Shown here piece after piece: positions 34,075-44,006 of a stretch of DNA of 64,000 bases. The stretch's first letter is position 1. Every line of letters starts with the position of its first letter. Source of the stretch: Chrysophaeum taylorii (lineage: Eukaryota > Sar > Pelagophyceae > Pelagomonadales > Pelagomonadaceae); the NCBI GenBank assembly GCA_029834535.1, contig JAQMWT010000590.1:62001-126000 (forward strand), in the 5' to 3' direction. Under the pieces are notes generated by a model, which saw only the letters and a list, made by a program, of their open reading frames with translations, did not search any database and was not told where the DNA came from. The position numbers were made by a program, and so were the translations under genes.

Positions 34075-35776
34075 TGTAGTAAACCGAACCCTGAAAAAAA
34101 AAGAAAGAACACCCACGCTGGTGCACTGGCGGAGCCTTGCAGAGGCTTGGGCCGCGCGGCCCGAGTGCGGCGCGATTGGCGACGCGCTCGCGCTGCGCGT
34201 TGTGGGGCTGGAAACGCACGAGGTGCGCGCCGTCGTCGCGGCCCTTCCGCGGGACGGGGAGGACGACGCGCTCGCCAACGTGCTGCTGAGCTTGGGACCG
34301 GAGGCGGCGAGTCGGCTGGCGCCGCCCTCTTCTCCGGCGGCGCTCGCAGCGTGGTGCGAGATCGCCGTGGCGGCTGCGCGACAAGACCGCGCGCTCGCCA
34401 AGCGGTGGGCGCGGGAGGCGACCATTCGCGATGCCGCCGACGCGAGGCTGGCGGCCGTGCTGTCGCTGTTCCTGGAACCGCGAGCGGTCGCGGCCACGCC
34501 CCTCGACGCGCTGCTGACGCCGGGGTTTTGGCGGCGCGACTTCGAGCGCGCGGCCGTGGTGGTGCGCGCCGGCGGCGTCACCCGGCACCCGCCCGACCCT
34601 TGTGGTGCGGACTATTCGCGTATGCCGCCGCCGCCTCCTCCTCCTCCCGCGTACCGGCGGCCGGTTCTGGCCGAGGTCGAGGCGTTTTTGGACTCCACCG
34701 ACCGGCCGTCGCTCGCGCCGCTGAGGGACGCCGACTGCGAGCACGAGGACACGGTCGACCTCGCGTTTTCGGTCCTTGAAGACGGGAGGGGCTTGACCAG
34801 AGGCGCGGATTACGCGATCGCGCGATGTCCGGGAGGCGACGGTCGCGGGTGCGACACGAAGAGCGCCAGGACCGACGCGAGCACGGTGGTGATCCTGGGC
34901 GCGGACGCCCGGTTTCGTTCGTGCGCCGAGCTCCGCGCGTCCCTCCAGTCGCACCTCGCCGTCGGGTGTTCGGTCAATCTGTACTGCACGCCTCCCGGCG
35001 CGCAAGGGCTAGACGTTCACGCGGACGACCACGACGTCTTCGTCGTCCAGATCGCGGGGTGCAAGGTGTGGCGGCTCTACGATGCGACGGGGCGTCCGCG
35101 GCTTTTGGGGCCAAAACCGAAAGCGCCGGCCGAAATGCTGCGTCGTGGCGCCGGCGCGACGTGGCGCCTCGAGCCAGGCGACGTCTTGTACTTGCCGCGC
35201 GGCGTCTACCACGCGGCTACGGCCGACGACCACAGCATCCACGTCACGATCGGATGCGACCTCGACCCTCTCTTTTCCTGGGAAGGCTCGGTCCACGCCG
35301 CTTTAAAAAAAAATCATCAACCGCTTTCCGTCCACGCGGCCGTCAAGGTCTTGGCAGAGTCGGACGACGCTCTGGATTCGTTGCGTCGCGCCGCGCTTCC
35401 AGCGCTCCTGACGACCCCCCCCCCGAATGATCATGATCATGATGATTACGATGATTATGGGTTGTTTTTTTTCGAGGAGGTTCTTCCGGCCCTCGTGGAC
35501 CGCCTCGAACAACAAGAGGCGCACCCCGTATCGACGAAGACGACGACGGTCGAAGAGTTTTGGTGGTACGACGGAGTAGTAGGAAGTCCGCTCGCACAGG
35601 ATGTCCGAGTCTCCGACTTCCGCGAGGCCGCCGCCGCGCTCCGGCGCTTCGGTGCGCGAGACGACAGGGCTGCCAAACTCTCGGAGTTTCTCGCCTGGCA
35701 GCGCAATCACTCCCTCGACCGGCTCCGGCAGTCCACGTACCTCGCCGAGTTCTACCTCGTGCTCCAGAGGCAATAA
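34064..35776 (+). CDS. JmjC-domain (cupin_4/ROX-type) 2-oxoglutarate oxygenase
   Basis: 570 residues. After an alpha-helical N-terminal part, the catalytic core begins near LTPGFWRRDFERAAVVV. It contains CSVNLYCTPPGAQGLDVHADDHDVF followed by IAGCKVWRLYD, where H319 and D321 form the HxD iron pair. PGDVLYLPRGVYHAA follows with H383 as the third ligand. This is the pattern of the NO66/MINA53 ribosomal oxygenases, which hydroxylate His residues of ribosomal proteins; related members act on histones. The C-terminal winged-helix-like region (EVLPALVDRLEQQE onward) also fits ROX proteins. The next Met is far downstream at residue 187, so this start or a 5' exon must be used. The stop lies 3 bp from that of the convergent GH16 gene. 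Confidence 0.8.
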   Translation: MQCIVVNRTLKKKERTPTLVHWRSLAEAWAARPECGAIGDALALRVVGLETHEVRAVVAALPRDGEDDALANVLLSLGPEAASRLAPPSSPAALAAWCEIAVAAARQDRALAKRWAREATIRDAADARLAAVLSLFLEPRAVAATPLDALLTPGFWRRDFERAAVVVRAGGVTRHPPDPCGADYSRMPPPPPPPPAYRRPVLAEVEAFLDSTDRPSLAPLRDADCEHEDTVDLAFSVLEDGRGLTRGADYAIARCPGGDGRGCDTKSARTDASTVVILGADARFRSCAELRASLQSHLAVGCSVNLYCTPPGAQGLDVHADDHDVFVVQIAGCKVWRLYDATGRPRLLGPKPKAPAEMLRRGAGATWRLEPGDVLYLPRGVYHAATADDHSIHVTIGCDLDPLFSWEGSVHAALKKNHQPLSVHAAVKVLAESDDALDSLRRAALPALLTTPPPNDHDHDDYDDYGLFFFEEVLPALVDRLEQQEAHPVSTKTTTVEEFWWYDGVVGSPLAQDVRVSDFREAAAALRRFGARDDRAAKLSEFLAWQRNHSLDRLRQSTYLAEFYLVLQRQ

Positions 35777-35779
35777 TAT

Positions 35780-37447
35780 TTAATAATCGTAGAGTCCGCG
35801 TTGGTGCTTGGTCCGGGCAACGTGGGCAACGACGATGGCGAGAATGAGGAGAAGGAAGGCAAGGCAGAGGCGGTCCATCGCCGGAGGGGCATAGAAGCGG
35901 CGGAGATCGTCGAATACGTGGATGTCGTCGAGATCGTCGTAGATAACGTCGTCGTGCGCGGCGGCGGCGCGACAGGTGGGTCCCGTAGCCCCTTCCTTGC
36001 AGTCGCAGCGGCGTCGCCGACACGCGGAACCACCACCACCACCACCACCACCACAGTCTGAATCGACTCGACACGGCCCGCCCCCGACCTCCACGTCCCG
36101 AAGGGGTCTCTTCCTCGAGGCGCGAACATCAGGGTCGCTGTAGCGGTCGCTGTGGCCTTGGATAAATCTTTTCGTCGGGTGCGTATCGGTGGAGCAGCCG
36201 AGCTTGTGTTGGGGCCGCTGATAGACGCGCACGTAGTCCACCAGAAAGTGCGCGGGGAGCGTCTCGCAGAAGCCGGGGGGCATAGCGCACTTGCACTTTG
36301 GGTTGACGCAGTCGTGGCACTTGCAGTCGCAGCCGGGGGGACACGGAAACGGAAATCCCCACGTAGAGCTCATGGCCGTGTTGATCAATAAGTAGGAAGG
36401 TTCGTCGGGAACGTGAGCGCCGGTACATTCGCCGAGAGACTCGTCGTCGATGCCGTAGAGAAAGAAGTCGTCGACGTACCAGTTTATGTACCCTCGCGGC
36501 TCCCACTCGAGACGGAAGGTGTGAAAGTCGGTGAAGTGGGTCTCGCGGATCGGGGTGTTTCCAGAAATCGCGTCGGCGACGTAACTCGTTTCGTCGTGAT
36601 GATCCAATTTAAGGCCGTAGAAAAAAACGTTTATGGACGAGTTCTTGCCAAACCTCAAGCCTTCGTACCACTGGCCTGGGTGCGGTCGGTCGCCGTTCGA
36701 GGGGCGGGGATTTGTCTTGCCCGGAGCGACCTGGAGCGACGTCGAGACGTACGGTTTCTTCAGCCCCCACGGCAGCCACCCCGACCCGGGCATGACTTCG
36801 AGAAGGTCGATTTCCGGCGCTCCGCGACCTCGATTCGCGTCGAGCCCGTAGTGCGGCGACGGCTTGCAGGCCGAGATCTCCTGTCGTATCTGGTTCGCGC
36901 GGTCGCACCGATCGTAGCTCCAGGGCCACATGTAGTCCGACGAAGCGACGTACGTCGATCGCGCGAGATTGCCCATCAGCCACGTCGCCGGCCAGAGCCC
37001 GCCGACGTCGTGTCTCCCGGGCAGCTTCACCCTCACCTCCAAAATCCCCCCCGAGAAGCAGAACTTGTTCCACGTCTGGACCATCCCACTCCGGAACTCT
37101 TTCTTCAAGGTCTTGGCCTTAATCTTTCCCTTTCTTCGTTTCGAGAGCTGAAGCGACTCGAACTCCGTCTCGACCGCGTCCGTCGTCACGTTCAAGAAGC
37201 CGTTGCTTGTTCGAACGTACTCCTGGTGGTAGTAGTGGAGGGCAGCGTTCGTGTAGTCGTTCTTGTGGATGGCAGTCCATCGCGGGTCGAATCCGTCGTC
37301 GAACTCTCGACCCTCGACCTCAAACTCGTCGCTAAACACCAAGGGGACCTCAACCCTGTCGACCAACGACACCGTCGTCCGCGCGCTCCTAGGGGAGTCG
37401 GGATCCACCCACCCCGCCCTCGCCACGCCCAAAACCAACCACAGCAT
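35780..37447 (-). CDS. GH16 protein of the KRE6/SKN1 type (beta-glucan synthesis-associated)
   Basis: 555 residues with a short signal peptide (MLWLVLGVARAG). The GH16 fold begins at about residue 36 (VFSDEFEVEGR). The active-site ExDxxE is present as PEIDLLEV (E212, D214, E217), preceded by GGLWPATWLMGN. Later come FHTFRLEWEPRGYINWYVDD and a Cys-rich insert (CPPGCDCKCHDC). This is the SKN1/KRE6 subfamily, needed for beta-1,6-glucan formation in fungi and also present in stramenopiles, where beta-glucans (chrysolaminarin, wall glucan) are abundant. The C-terminal part has an EGF-like Cys cluster and a terminal transmembrane helix (about 524-545, LCLAFLLLILAIVVAHVA). Topology therefore differs from yeast KRE6, where the membrane anchor is N-terminal. 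Predicted in the secretory pathway or at the cell surface. Confidence 0.88.
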   Translation of the reverse strand: MLWLVLGVARAGWVDPDSPRSARTTVSLVDRVEVPLVFSDEFEVEGREFDDGFDPRWTAIHKNDYTNAALHYYHQEYVRTSNGFLNVTTDAVETEFESLQLSKRRKGKIKAKTLKKEFRSGMVQTWNKFCFSGGILEVRVKLPGRHDVGGLWPATWLMGNLARSTYVASSDYMWPWSYDRCDRANQIRQEISACKPSPHYGLDANRGRGAPEIDLLEVMPGSGWLPWGLKKPYVSTSLQVAPGKTNPRPSNGDRPHPGQWYEGLRFGKNSSINVFFYGLKLDHHDETSYVADAISGNTPIRETHFTDFHTFRLEWEPRGYINWYVDDFFLYGIDDESLGECTGAHVPDEPSYLLINTAMSSTWGFPFPCPPGCDCKCHDCVNPKCKCAMPPGFCETLPAHFLVDYVRVYQRPQHKLGCSTDTHPTKRFIQGHSDRYSDPDVRASRKRPLRDVEVGGGPCRVDSDCGGGGGGGGSACRRRRCDCKEGATGPTCRAAAAHDDVIYDDLDDIHVFDDLRRFYAPPAMDRLCLAFLLLILAIVVAHVARTKHQRGLYDY

Positions 37448-38320
37448 CTCCTACGAGGCGACGACGCCCTGTGGCGGCGGCCGCACTGCTTGTTGCGTCA
37501 CTACTTCAACAACCTTGGGGCCTCCCACACCATTGGTCTGTTGTGAACTTTGGAGCCCCCGACTCACACCACCTTCCTTCTAACACCACAAAATGTGTGT
37601 GAGTATAATAACGTATAGGGTCAAATCAGAACCCTTCACATATCTTTTGACGTCATCCGTGAGACTTATTAGGTCAAGGCAAAACTTGCTTCTTATTACG
37701 GTTCAGTTAATAGTAGTAAAAGCAACACATTTATCTATCTAATCTATCTGTCTATCGGTGGAAAATGTCTTTGTGAGCTTTTGAAGCACAAAAGGACAAC
37801 TGATGATGTTGACATCATCTGAAAGGACGCTATAATTATTACTACTAGTGCAACAGACAGTTGCGATTTTGCGATGGTAAGGGTCCCCACACACACCCCC
37901 CCCTCTTAGCAGTCGACATTTAAAGACTCACTTACCTACTTACAGAGATAATAAGATTTAACAGTTTTTTCTTCGCCAAGAACAACACAACACGCTGTGG
38001 TGTCGAAGATGACGAACGAGACGCAGATCGCCAAGCAAGTGAAAAAACAAATGTCGCCGTGGAAATAATAATCTAAGAAAGAATCACAGGCTGTCGCTGA
38101 ATACTTCTACTATGAGTGCCTACGCCTTTTACTATCTGGCTACGTTCACAAATAAGACGCGCCCTTCAAGATCGTTCTACACTTGCCATGCTCGTTCCCC
38201 CAGGACATCACGCTTTATCTCTTCTACGTGTTCAAATCGGCGAAATTCCCCGTGTTCATACCAGCGAACAGCCGAGACAAAAGCAGATTTAATAAAAAAT
38301 CGAAATAAAGTTCGTATTAG
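37448..38320. other. AT-richer intergenic region with a solo repeat tail
   Basis: About 870 bp between the GH16 start and the next exon-like stretch. It contains a (tatc)n run near 37728-37755 and, at 37888-37926, one minus-orientation copy of the short repeat described elsewhere (...ctcttagcagtcgacattta...). No gene seen. Confidence 0.55.
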
Positions 38321-39090
38321 TTGCGAGCTCTCGAGCGAACGCGCGCAGCGAATTTAGGCCTTGGACCGTCGTTCGAGGGAGAAGTAAGCAGACATTTGCG
38401 GCGGCGTCGTGCTCGTTTCCACGGGAGCCGTGGGAATGCCGGTCCCGCGAGGGAGAGAGGGGGCTCGATCCCTGTGTTCCATCCCAGTACGTTAAAAGGC
38501 AAGCCGGACGCAACCATCCACGCGCCTCTTCCATCTGACGACATCCTCGCGAACGGCACGACCCAGGCTTTGGGCGCGACTCTTCCAAGTCTTAAAGAGC
38601 TCCGCCGGTTTAAACCCGAGGTAAGATTGTTCTCTAGTCGCTGTGAGTTCGACGTTCTTCGCATAGGCTCCTTCTGAGAAAAACCTCCTCGTCGGCTTCT
38701 TCCGGGGGACAAATCGGCGAGGCGGGGACATTACATCGATAAGTGCCGAGCAGGCAACGTCAACCTGTTGGCTGGCCTCTTTCTTCGAAGAAGACGAGGG
38801 GCAAGTGATACACGGCGACATGAGACTTGCCCGCGAACAGGGCCTTTTCTCTGAACAGCCTACGATGCCTGGCAAGCGCGTTTCGAGTCTCGCGGGCATC
38901 GAGGCTGAAGTTCACCGCTCAGCGAAAAATACAACATCAAGCTCACTCTCACCGCCAGCAAAATCGATCGCAAGCTAGACACCGACGTCGCAATGTACGG
39001 TCCAGCACGTATGCTGGACAATCCTGGTGCCGACGACAATTCATCGCGGTGTTCTCGCAGCTCGCCACCCATCGTCAGAGCCCTTGGCCC
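38321..39090 (+). CDS. Possible multi-exon gene or remnant, product unknown
   Basis: Coding-like sequence runs from about 38450 to 38620 (SIPVFHPSTLKGKPDATIHA, then ALPSLKELRRFKPE with small changes). It is followed by a textbook 46-nt intron at 38621-38666 (gtaaga...catag) and an in-frame continuation (APSEKNLLVGFFRGTNRRGG). A second coding-like stretch in another frame lies at about 38925-39050 (EKYNIKLTLTASKIDRKLDT). The first part faintly recalls exostosin-like (GT47) glycosyltransferases, but I cannot establish that. Start, end and exon order are not determined, and it may be a decayed gene. Confidence 0.3.
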
Positions 39091-39353
39091 TTCCCTTCCC
39101 TTCCCTTTTCCTTCGAGGGGTTGTCGAAATTGTGCCAGGGGGGAGGGTCGTCCCGAGCCCCCACTTTGTGTCCTCACACGTGAAAGCTAATGTTACGTGC
39201 GCCCTCTGCGCAGTGATCAATCGCTGCAGCCCAAAGCCACGCCGCCAGTTGCAGCGGCTCAAAACACGACATCGGGCTCAGCTGATTCACGTATGTTGCA
39301 GAGAGGCGCTCGGGAGCCTGGGACACAGGGCGACGAACAACTCGGAGCCTTAT

Positions 39354-40106
39354 TCACGCGACACTGTCGAGCTCAGCGAATCGTTCCTTAAGCGTTTTGA
39401 GTATGGCGTCCTTGGACGCGGGCGCTTTGTCCTTGGCGGCAGTCTCCTCGTCGAGGAGCTCGCGTTCTGTTTCTTCGCGAAGCTTACGACCCAGCTCATC
39501 TCGATACCAGAACTGAGAAGAAAAGTAGAAAACAGACAAAGAATGTTCGTCGACGGTCTTTCTGATATCCAAAGTAGCGAAAGTATCAAAGCCAAACGGG
39601 TCGAGCACTGATCTCTCGCGCGTGTCTAGCTAGCGCGGGATCCGCAAAAAAGACGCACGCAATGACTTGTTCGTAGCCAAGACGCACGAGCGAGATGTAC
39701 AACCAGATCGCTGCGTTCAAAGGGTCGTCAGGGCAACGCGCAAACCAGACCACGAGGGGTAAAGCTCCCTCGTCGGTGAACGGTCGATCGGGCCATACTT
39801 GCCTTCAAAGGCTCGGCGCAACAAAGACCACGAGGCAGCAGACCCCTCGGCCAGAACCGCAAAGTTCGAGGCCCCTTGCCCATCAGCAACGAGCGCGGCA
39901 CCTTCGAAACAACCGTGTATCACGCGCCTCCGCGAGCACCGGCCTGTCTTGAGTGCATGAAACGATGGCGGATCCTTGAACTGAGGCTCCGCGTGCTTAG
40001 CGGCGAGAGGCCGCTGATCCGCGCATCGGCCCAAGCGGCCCGGGCCCAAGGACGACGCGCTTCGAAGAAGCCCCAGCACGACTACAAAATGCAGAACAAT
40101 TCGCAT
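39354..40106 (-). CDS. Small secreted or membrane protein, unknown (3 exons with tiny introns)
   Basis: The proposed exons, on the minus strand, are 40106-39746, 39710-39667 and 39614-39354. The introns are 35 nt (gtttgc...cgcag) and 52 nt (gtcatt...gcgag). Together they give 221 residues with no stop. The N-terminus is a strong signal peptide (MRIVLHFVVVLGLLRSASS). The middle is Cys/Arg-containing (CFEGAALVADGQGASNFAVL), followed by the short hydrophobic AIWLYISLVRLGYEQ. The C-terminus is charged and helical (REETERELLDEETAAKDKAP). I recognise no domain. Plastid targeting is possible, since stramenopile plastid proteins start with a signal peptide. The splice sites are inferred from frame continuity only. 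Confidence 0.45.
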
Positions 40107-40436
40107 TTCTCGATTGGGACCCAAGAAGGTTTTTAAAGCTGGACTGGTACAGGTAGGAGGTGCGTGAAGGTTTTTGATCCAAAATTGACTCGAAGGGCCG
40201 AGACGATTATGGATGACCAGGACGCAGGGCGTTCGCACACTTTCGCCCCCCCCCCCCTTTGAGAATAAGCTAGCCGACCGTCACTCGCAAATACCCTCCT
40301 CACTTCTCTGCGTAACCCAAAGCGCCTTCCTCGCTCATCTCGCATGTCTCCACACAATCAACATCAAGCCCTCGCACGCACACCCCCCTTTTCGTAGTAG
40401 TCGACCCTTAAAAACCCAATGCCCCTCTCGTACAGT
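40107..40436. other. Intergenic, degraded repeat-tail sequence
   Basis: A poly-C tract lies near 40248-40258. A diverged version of the repeat tail (cacacccccctttcg...gtcgaccctta) lies at about 40379-40412. No gene seen. Confidence 0.4.
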
Positions 40437-40479
40437 CAGACAGGTACGTCGACCCCCCCCCTCTTAGCTTATCCTAACT

Positions 40480-41567
40480 ACTAATCGACAGATGTTTGTT
40501 TGTCTGTTTGTCTGTCTGTCTGTCCTAACTACTAATCGACAGATGTTTGTCTGTCTGTTTGTCTGTTTGTCTCTTTGTCTGTTTGTCCCTCGATTTAGGG
40601 TAAGGATCATGTATGCGCGAGAGTAAGGATCAGGTAGGCGCGAGAGCCAGACAGTGATCCTCCAAACCGTCTACGGCGACCTCGCAGACTATTTCCACGA
40701 CCCGCGGCGGCTCTTTCAGCGCGCCATTCTCACGCCCCGTCGAAACGATGTTGTCGATGCTGACAACGTGCGCATGACCGCGGCCTTTTTTTCCCGGAGA
40801 CGAGGCGTCGGAGTTCTTTTCGGGAGACTAGGCTGGGTCGGAAGACGACGCCTCGCTCTTTACAGTAGAGTTTTCAACTCCCTGACAACCAACGGCATGC
40901 TGACTTTGATCGCGAGCTTAATGTCTTCGCAACCTCGACCCGTCGCACGGCCACTGCAACGGTACCAGATACATGATCGATCGTGTCGTTGTCACCGAGG
41001 CTCCTCCAACCTGTATCGCTTAAGGCCCGCCTACGCCAAACGATCAACAAGAGCCAGGGCCAGACGCCCCGCGAGGTCGGCGTCCTCTTGCCCAAGCCCG
41101 TCTTCTGTCACGTCCAGCTCTACGTGGCTCTCTGTCGATCGGCAACCCCGAGGATATGCTCTTCTGAGTCGACGACTCCACCCTACCCCACACGTGCTGC
41201 GCAATACCCGATAAGCCCCCTCCCGGCGTCTACACGCGCACTGTAGGTGAACTTACTGGGACCAGGTGAACTTACTGGGGTTTGAGATTGGGACTAGGTG
41301 AACTGAGTGACCAGGTGAAACTGGGACCAGGTGAACATACTGGGGTTTTTAGAGTAAAGGGCTTTTGCGTGCGGATCAAAGCAGCTTAGATTGGCGGAGG
41401 CGAGAGCTACGAGCTCAAAGGAGTTGGTGTGAGTTAGGTGAACTTACTGACCAGGTGAACTTATACGAAACTTACTGGGACCAGACCTGAACTTACTGGG
41501 GTTAGAGATTGGGAGTAGGTGAACTTACTGGCCTGCACTTGTTTGTCTTTAAATGTCGACTGCTTTA
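40480..41567 (+). repeat. Helitron-derived tandem unit, copy A
   Basis: The head is a tctgtttg-rich microsatellite with two copies of taactactaatcgacagatg. A body of about 959 bp (40587-41545) starts ccctcgatttagggtaagg and ends ggcctgcacttgtttg. The first part of the body encodes the C-terminal end of a Pif1-type helicase as found in Helitrons, in broken frames: VYGDLADYFHDP, AILTPRRNDVV, then TINKSQGQTPREVGVLLPKP and VQLYVALCR. The last third is a minisatellite of gtgaacttactgg-like units. A short tail (tttaaatgtcgactgct) joins it directly to copy B. Confidence 0.75.
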
Positions 41568-41568
41568 T

Positions 41569-42524
41569 CCCTCGATTTAGGGTAAGGATCAGGTAGGCGC
41601 GCGAGCCAGGCAGTGATCCTCCAAGGCGTCTACGGCGACCTCGCAGACTGTTTCCACGACCCGCGGCTGCTCTTTTAGCCAGCGCGCCATTCTCACGCCC
41701 CGTCGAAACGATGTTGTCGATGCTGACAACGCGCGCATGACCGCGGCCTTTTTTTCCCGGAGACGAGGCGTCGGAGTTCTTTTCGGCCGACTAGGTTGGG
41801 TCGGAAGACGACGCCTCGCTCTTTATAGTCGAGTTTTGAACTCCCTGACAACCAACGGCATGCTGACTTTGATCGCGAGGTTAAAGTCTTCGCAACCTCG
41901 ACCCGTCGCACGGCCTCTGCAACGGCACCGGATACATCATGGATCGCGTCGTGTCACCGAGGCTCCTCGAACCTGTATCCCTTAAGGCCCGCCTACGCCA
42001 AACGATCAACAAGAGCCAGGGCCAGACGCCCCGCGAGGTCGGCGTCCTCTTGCCCACAAGCCCGTCTTCTGTCACGTCCAGCTCTACGTGGCTCTCTGTC
42101 GATCGGCAACCCCGAGAATATGCTCTTCTGAGTCGACGACCCCACCCTACCCCACACGTGCTGCGCAATACCGATAAGCCCCCTCCCGGCGTCTACACGC
42201 GCACTGTAGGTGAACTTGCTGGGGCCGGGTGAACTTACTGGGGTTTGAGATTGGGACTAGGTGAACTTAGTGACCAGGTGAACTTACTGGGACCAAGTGA
42301 ACTTACTGGGGTTTTAAGAGTGAACGCAAAGGCTAGCGGCGTGTACGGATTAAAGCGGCTTAGATTGGCGGAGGTGAGAGCGACGAGCTCGAAGGGGAGT
42401 GGGGTGAGTGGGTGTGAGCACGAGTGGGCTTACGCCGAACTTACTGGGGTTAGAGATTGGGACCAGGTGAACTCACTAGGGTTAGAGATTGGGAGTAGGT
42501 GAACTTACTGGCCTGCACTTGTTT
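41569..42524 (+). repeat. Helitron-derived tandem unit, copy B
   Basis: Same organisation and length as copy A and closely similar over its whole length by eye. It carries the same helicase C-terminal blocks, with its own small insertions and deletions, and the same gtgaacttactgg minisatellite. It ends 11 bp before the METTL16 start codon, so no tail follows here. Confidence 0.75.
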
Positions 42525-42535
42525 TGAAAAAAAAG

Positions 42536-43588
42536 ATGCTGCTCTTTCGTGATGGGTGTGTCGAGAGGATAAGAGCTTACGGGCGGAGCGAGGCGCTCGA
42601 CTTTGCGAGGCTCGCCGCACACGACCCCGTGTTGCGGCCCTTCCTGAAGGAGGAGAGGTTTGATTGGCACCGTCCGGGGGTCCGGTACGCGGTGACGCGG
42701 TCGTGCTTGCGAAGCGACTTTGGGATCGAACACTGGGACATGCCGGCGACGCGGCTCGTCCCGTGCATCCCGAACCGCCTCGCGTACCTGTGCTGGCTCC
42801 GCGAGATCGTGGGGCCCGGCCCGAAGCGCGTCCTCGACGTCGGGACGGGTTGTTCGGCGATTTACGCCATCCTCGGTCACGCGTGCTTTGGATGGAGTTT
42901 TGTCGCGACCGACGTCGACGACGAGGCGCTCGAGTGGGCGCGGCGGAATGCGCGCGGCTTGCCGATCGAGGTCCGCCGATGCGACGGTGTGCCTCCCGGC
43001 GAAGAACACTTTGACCTCGTCCTCTCGAATCCGCCCTTCTTCGAAAACGAAGAAAGCGACGATCGTCGCGGCGAAAGCTGCGCGGCGTGCGAGAGCCGGA
43101 CCATTGGGTCGGAGGTGGAATTCGTCAAGCGCCTCGTCGACCCCGACGCCCGGGAGTGGCGCAGCGCGATGCTCGGCGTCAAGGCCCACCTCAAGCCCGT
43201 TCTCGCCGCTCTCAAGAATTTCGACCGAGCGACGACGACGCTCGTCGTCGGGAACGTCGCCCGCTGGGGCGTCGCCTGGCGCCGGCGCACCCTGAAGCGC
43301 TCCTTCCAGTGTGTCGCGAAAGAAGAAGACGACATCGGCCGCCGCGTCGGCGTCTTTTTCGAAGAGAGACACTTCGTCAAAGTATCCGGAGGTGGACTTC
43401 CCCTTATTTTCCGCGGACCACCAGGCCTCGTCGAGGTCGGGATCGAGGAGGCCGTGGTGACCTTCGCTACCCACCCGGCTTCGGGCGCCGGCGCCGCCGC
43501 CTTTGCCGCTCTCGCGGACGCCGCCCCCGGAGAGGTGAATCGAACAAATCGGCGGTGGCGGCGGCAAAGGCGGCGTAAGTTAGGATGA
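42536..43588 (+). CDS. METTL16/RlmF-like RNA N6-adenosine methyltransferase
   Basis: 350 residues from the ATG. The order of motifs is that of METTL16: CLRSDFGIEHWDMPATRLVP, then IPNRLAYLCWLREI, the SAM-binding DVGTGCSAIYAILGH (about 101-115), ATDVDDEALEWARRNA and the catalytic NPPFF (165-169). SEVEFVKRLVDPD, MLGVKAHLKPV and NVARWGVAWRR follow, matching the equivalent GELEFVKRI / MLGKK / MRWALAW blocks of human METTL16. The animal enzyme methylates U6 snRNA and MAT2A hairpins; the bacterial relative RlmF methylates 23S rRNA. The vertebrate C-terminal VCR extension is absent, which is common outside animals. The upstream sequence is a transposon-derived repeat. The stop codon overlaps the convergent F-box gene. 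Confidence 0.88.
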   Translation: MLLFRDGCVERIRAYGRSEALDFARLAAHDPVLRPFLKEERFDWHRPGVRYAVTRSCLRSDFGIEHWDMPATRLVPCIPNRLAYLCWLREIVGPGPKRVLDVGTGCSAIYAILGHACFGWSFVATDVDDEALEWARRNARGLPIEVRRCDGVPPGEEHFDLVLSNPPFFENEESDDRRGESCAACESRTIGSEVEFVKRLVDPDAREWRSAMLGVKAHLKPVLAALKNFDRATTTLVVGNVARWGVAWRRRTLKRSFQCVAKEEDDIGRRVGVFFEERHFVKVSGGGLPLIFRGPPGLVEVGIEEAVVTFATHPASGAGAAAFAALADAAPGEVNRTNRRWRRQRRRKLG

Positions 43589-43921
43589 GACGAGGAGGTA
43601 GCGGAAGGTTCTGCGCATCTGTATCCAGAGGCGCTTGAGGGGCCGCGGGGCGGGGTTGAGGGAGTCGGCTTGGATCGAAAACTCGAGCTTGAGGATCCGG
43701 TCCCAGAGGTCGTCCCGCGTCGCGAGATTTCGCCAGTCCTGGCAGACGGCAGCGGCCGTAAGGAGCGTTGCCGAGTCCATGTACGACAGCAACGTCGGGA
43801 CCGTGTCTTCGATCAGCTTTTCGCAGCAATAGGTCAGCAAGCCGTCCAAGAAGGACCGCGGCCAGGGCACGATGCTGCTCCTCTCGTCGTCTTGTGGCGG
43901 CGGCGGCGGCGTCGTATCCAT
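43580..43921 (-). CDS. Small F-box protein
   Basis: 113 residues from the first in-frame ATG. A Pro/Asp-rich start is followed by an F-box at about 40-80: VPTLLSYMDSATLLTAAAVC, QDWRNLATRDDLWDRIL. This is the segment that binds SKP1 in SCF ubiquitin ligases. A basic tail (RPLKRLWIQMRRTFRYLLV) completes the protein. There is no substrate-binding repeat domain, so either the short tail recruits the substrate or the protein has a non-SCF role. The start lies 86 bp downstream of the VPS9 gene stop on the same strand, and the coding end overlaps METTL16 by 9 bp. Confidence 0.7.
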   Translation of the reverse strand: MDTTPPPPPQDDERSSIVPWPRSFLDGLLTYCCEKLIEDTVPTLLSYMDSATLLTAAAVCQDWRNLATRDDLWDRILKLEFSIQADSLNPAPRPLKRLWIQMRRTFRYLLVSS

Positions 43922-44006
43922 AAAATCCAAAATCTCTGAGGAGTAGTGACGACGATATATCGTATCCTGATTATATGCTTTCCCGGAATATTCTAGAACA
44001 CCGTCT

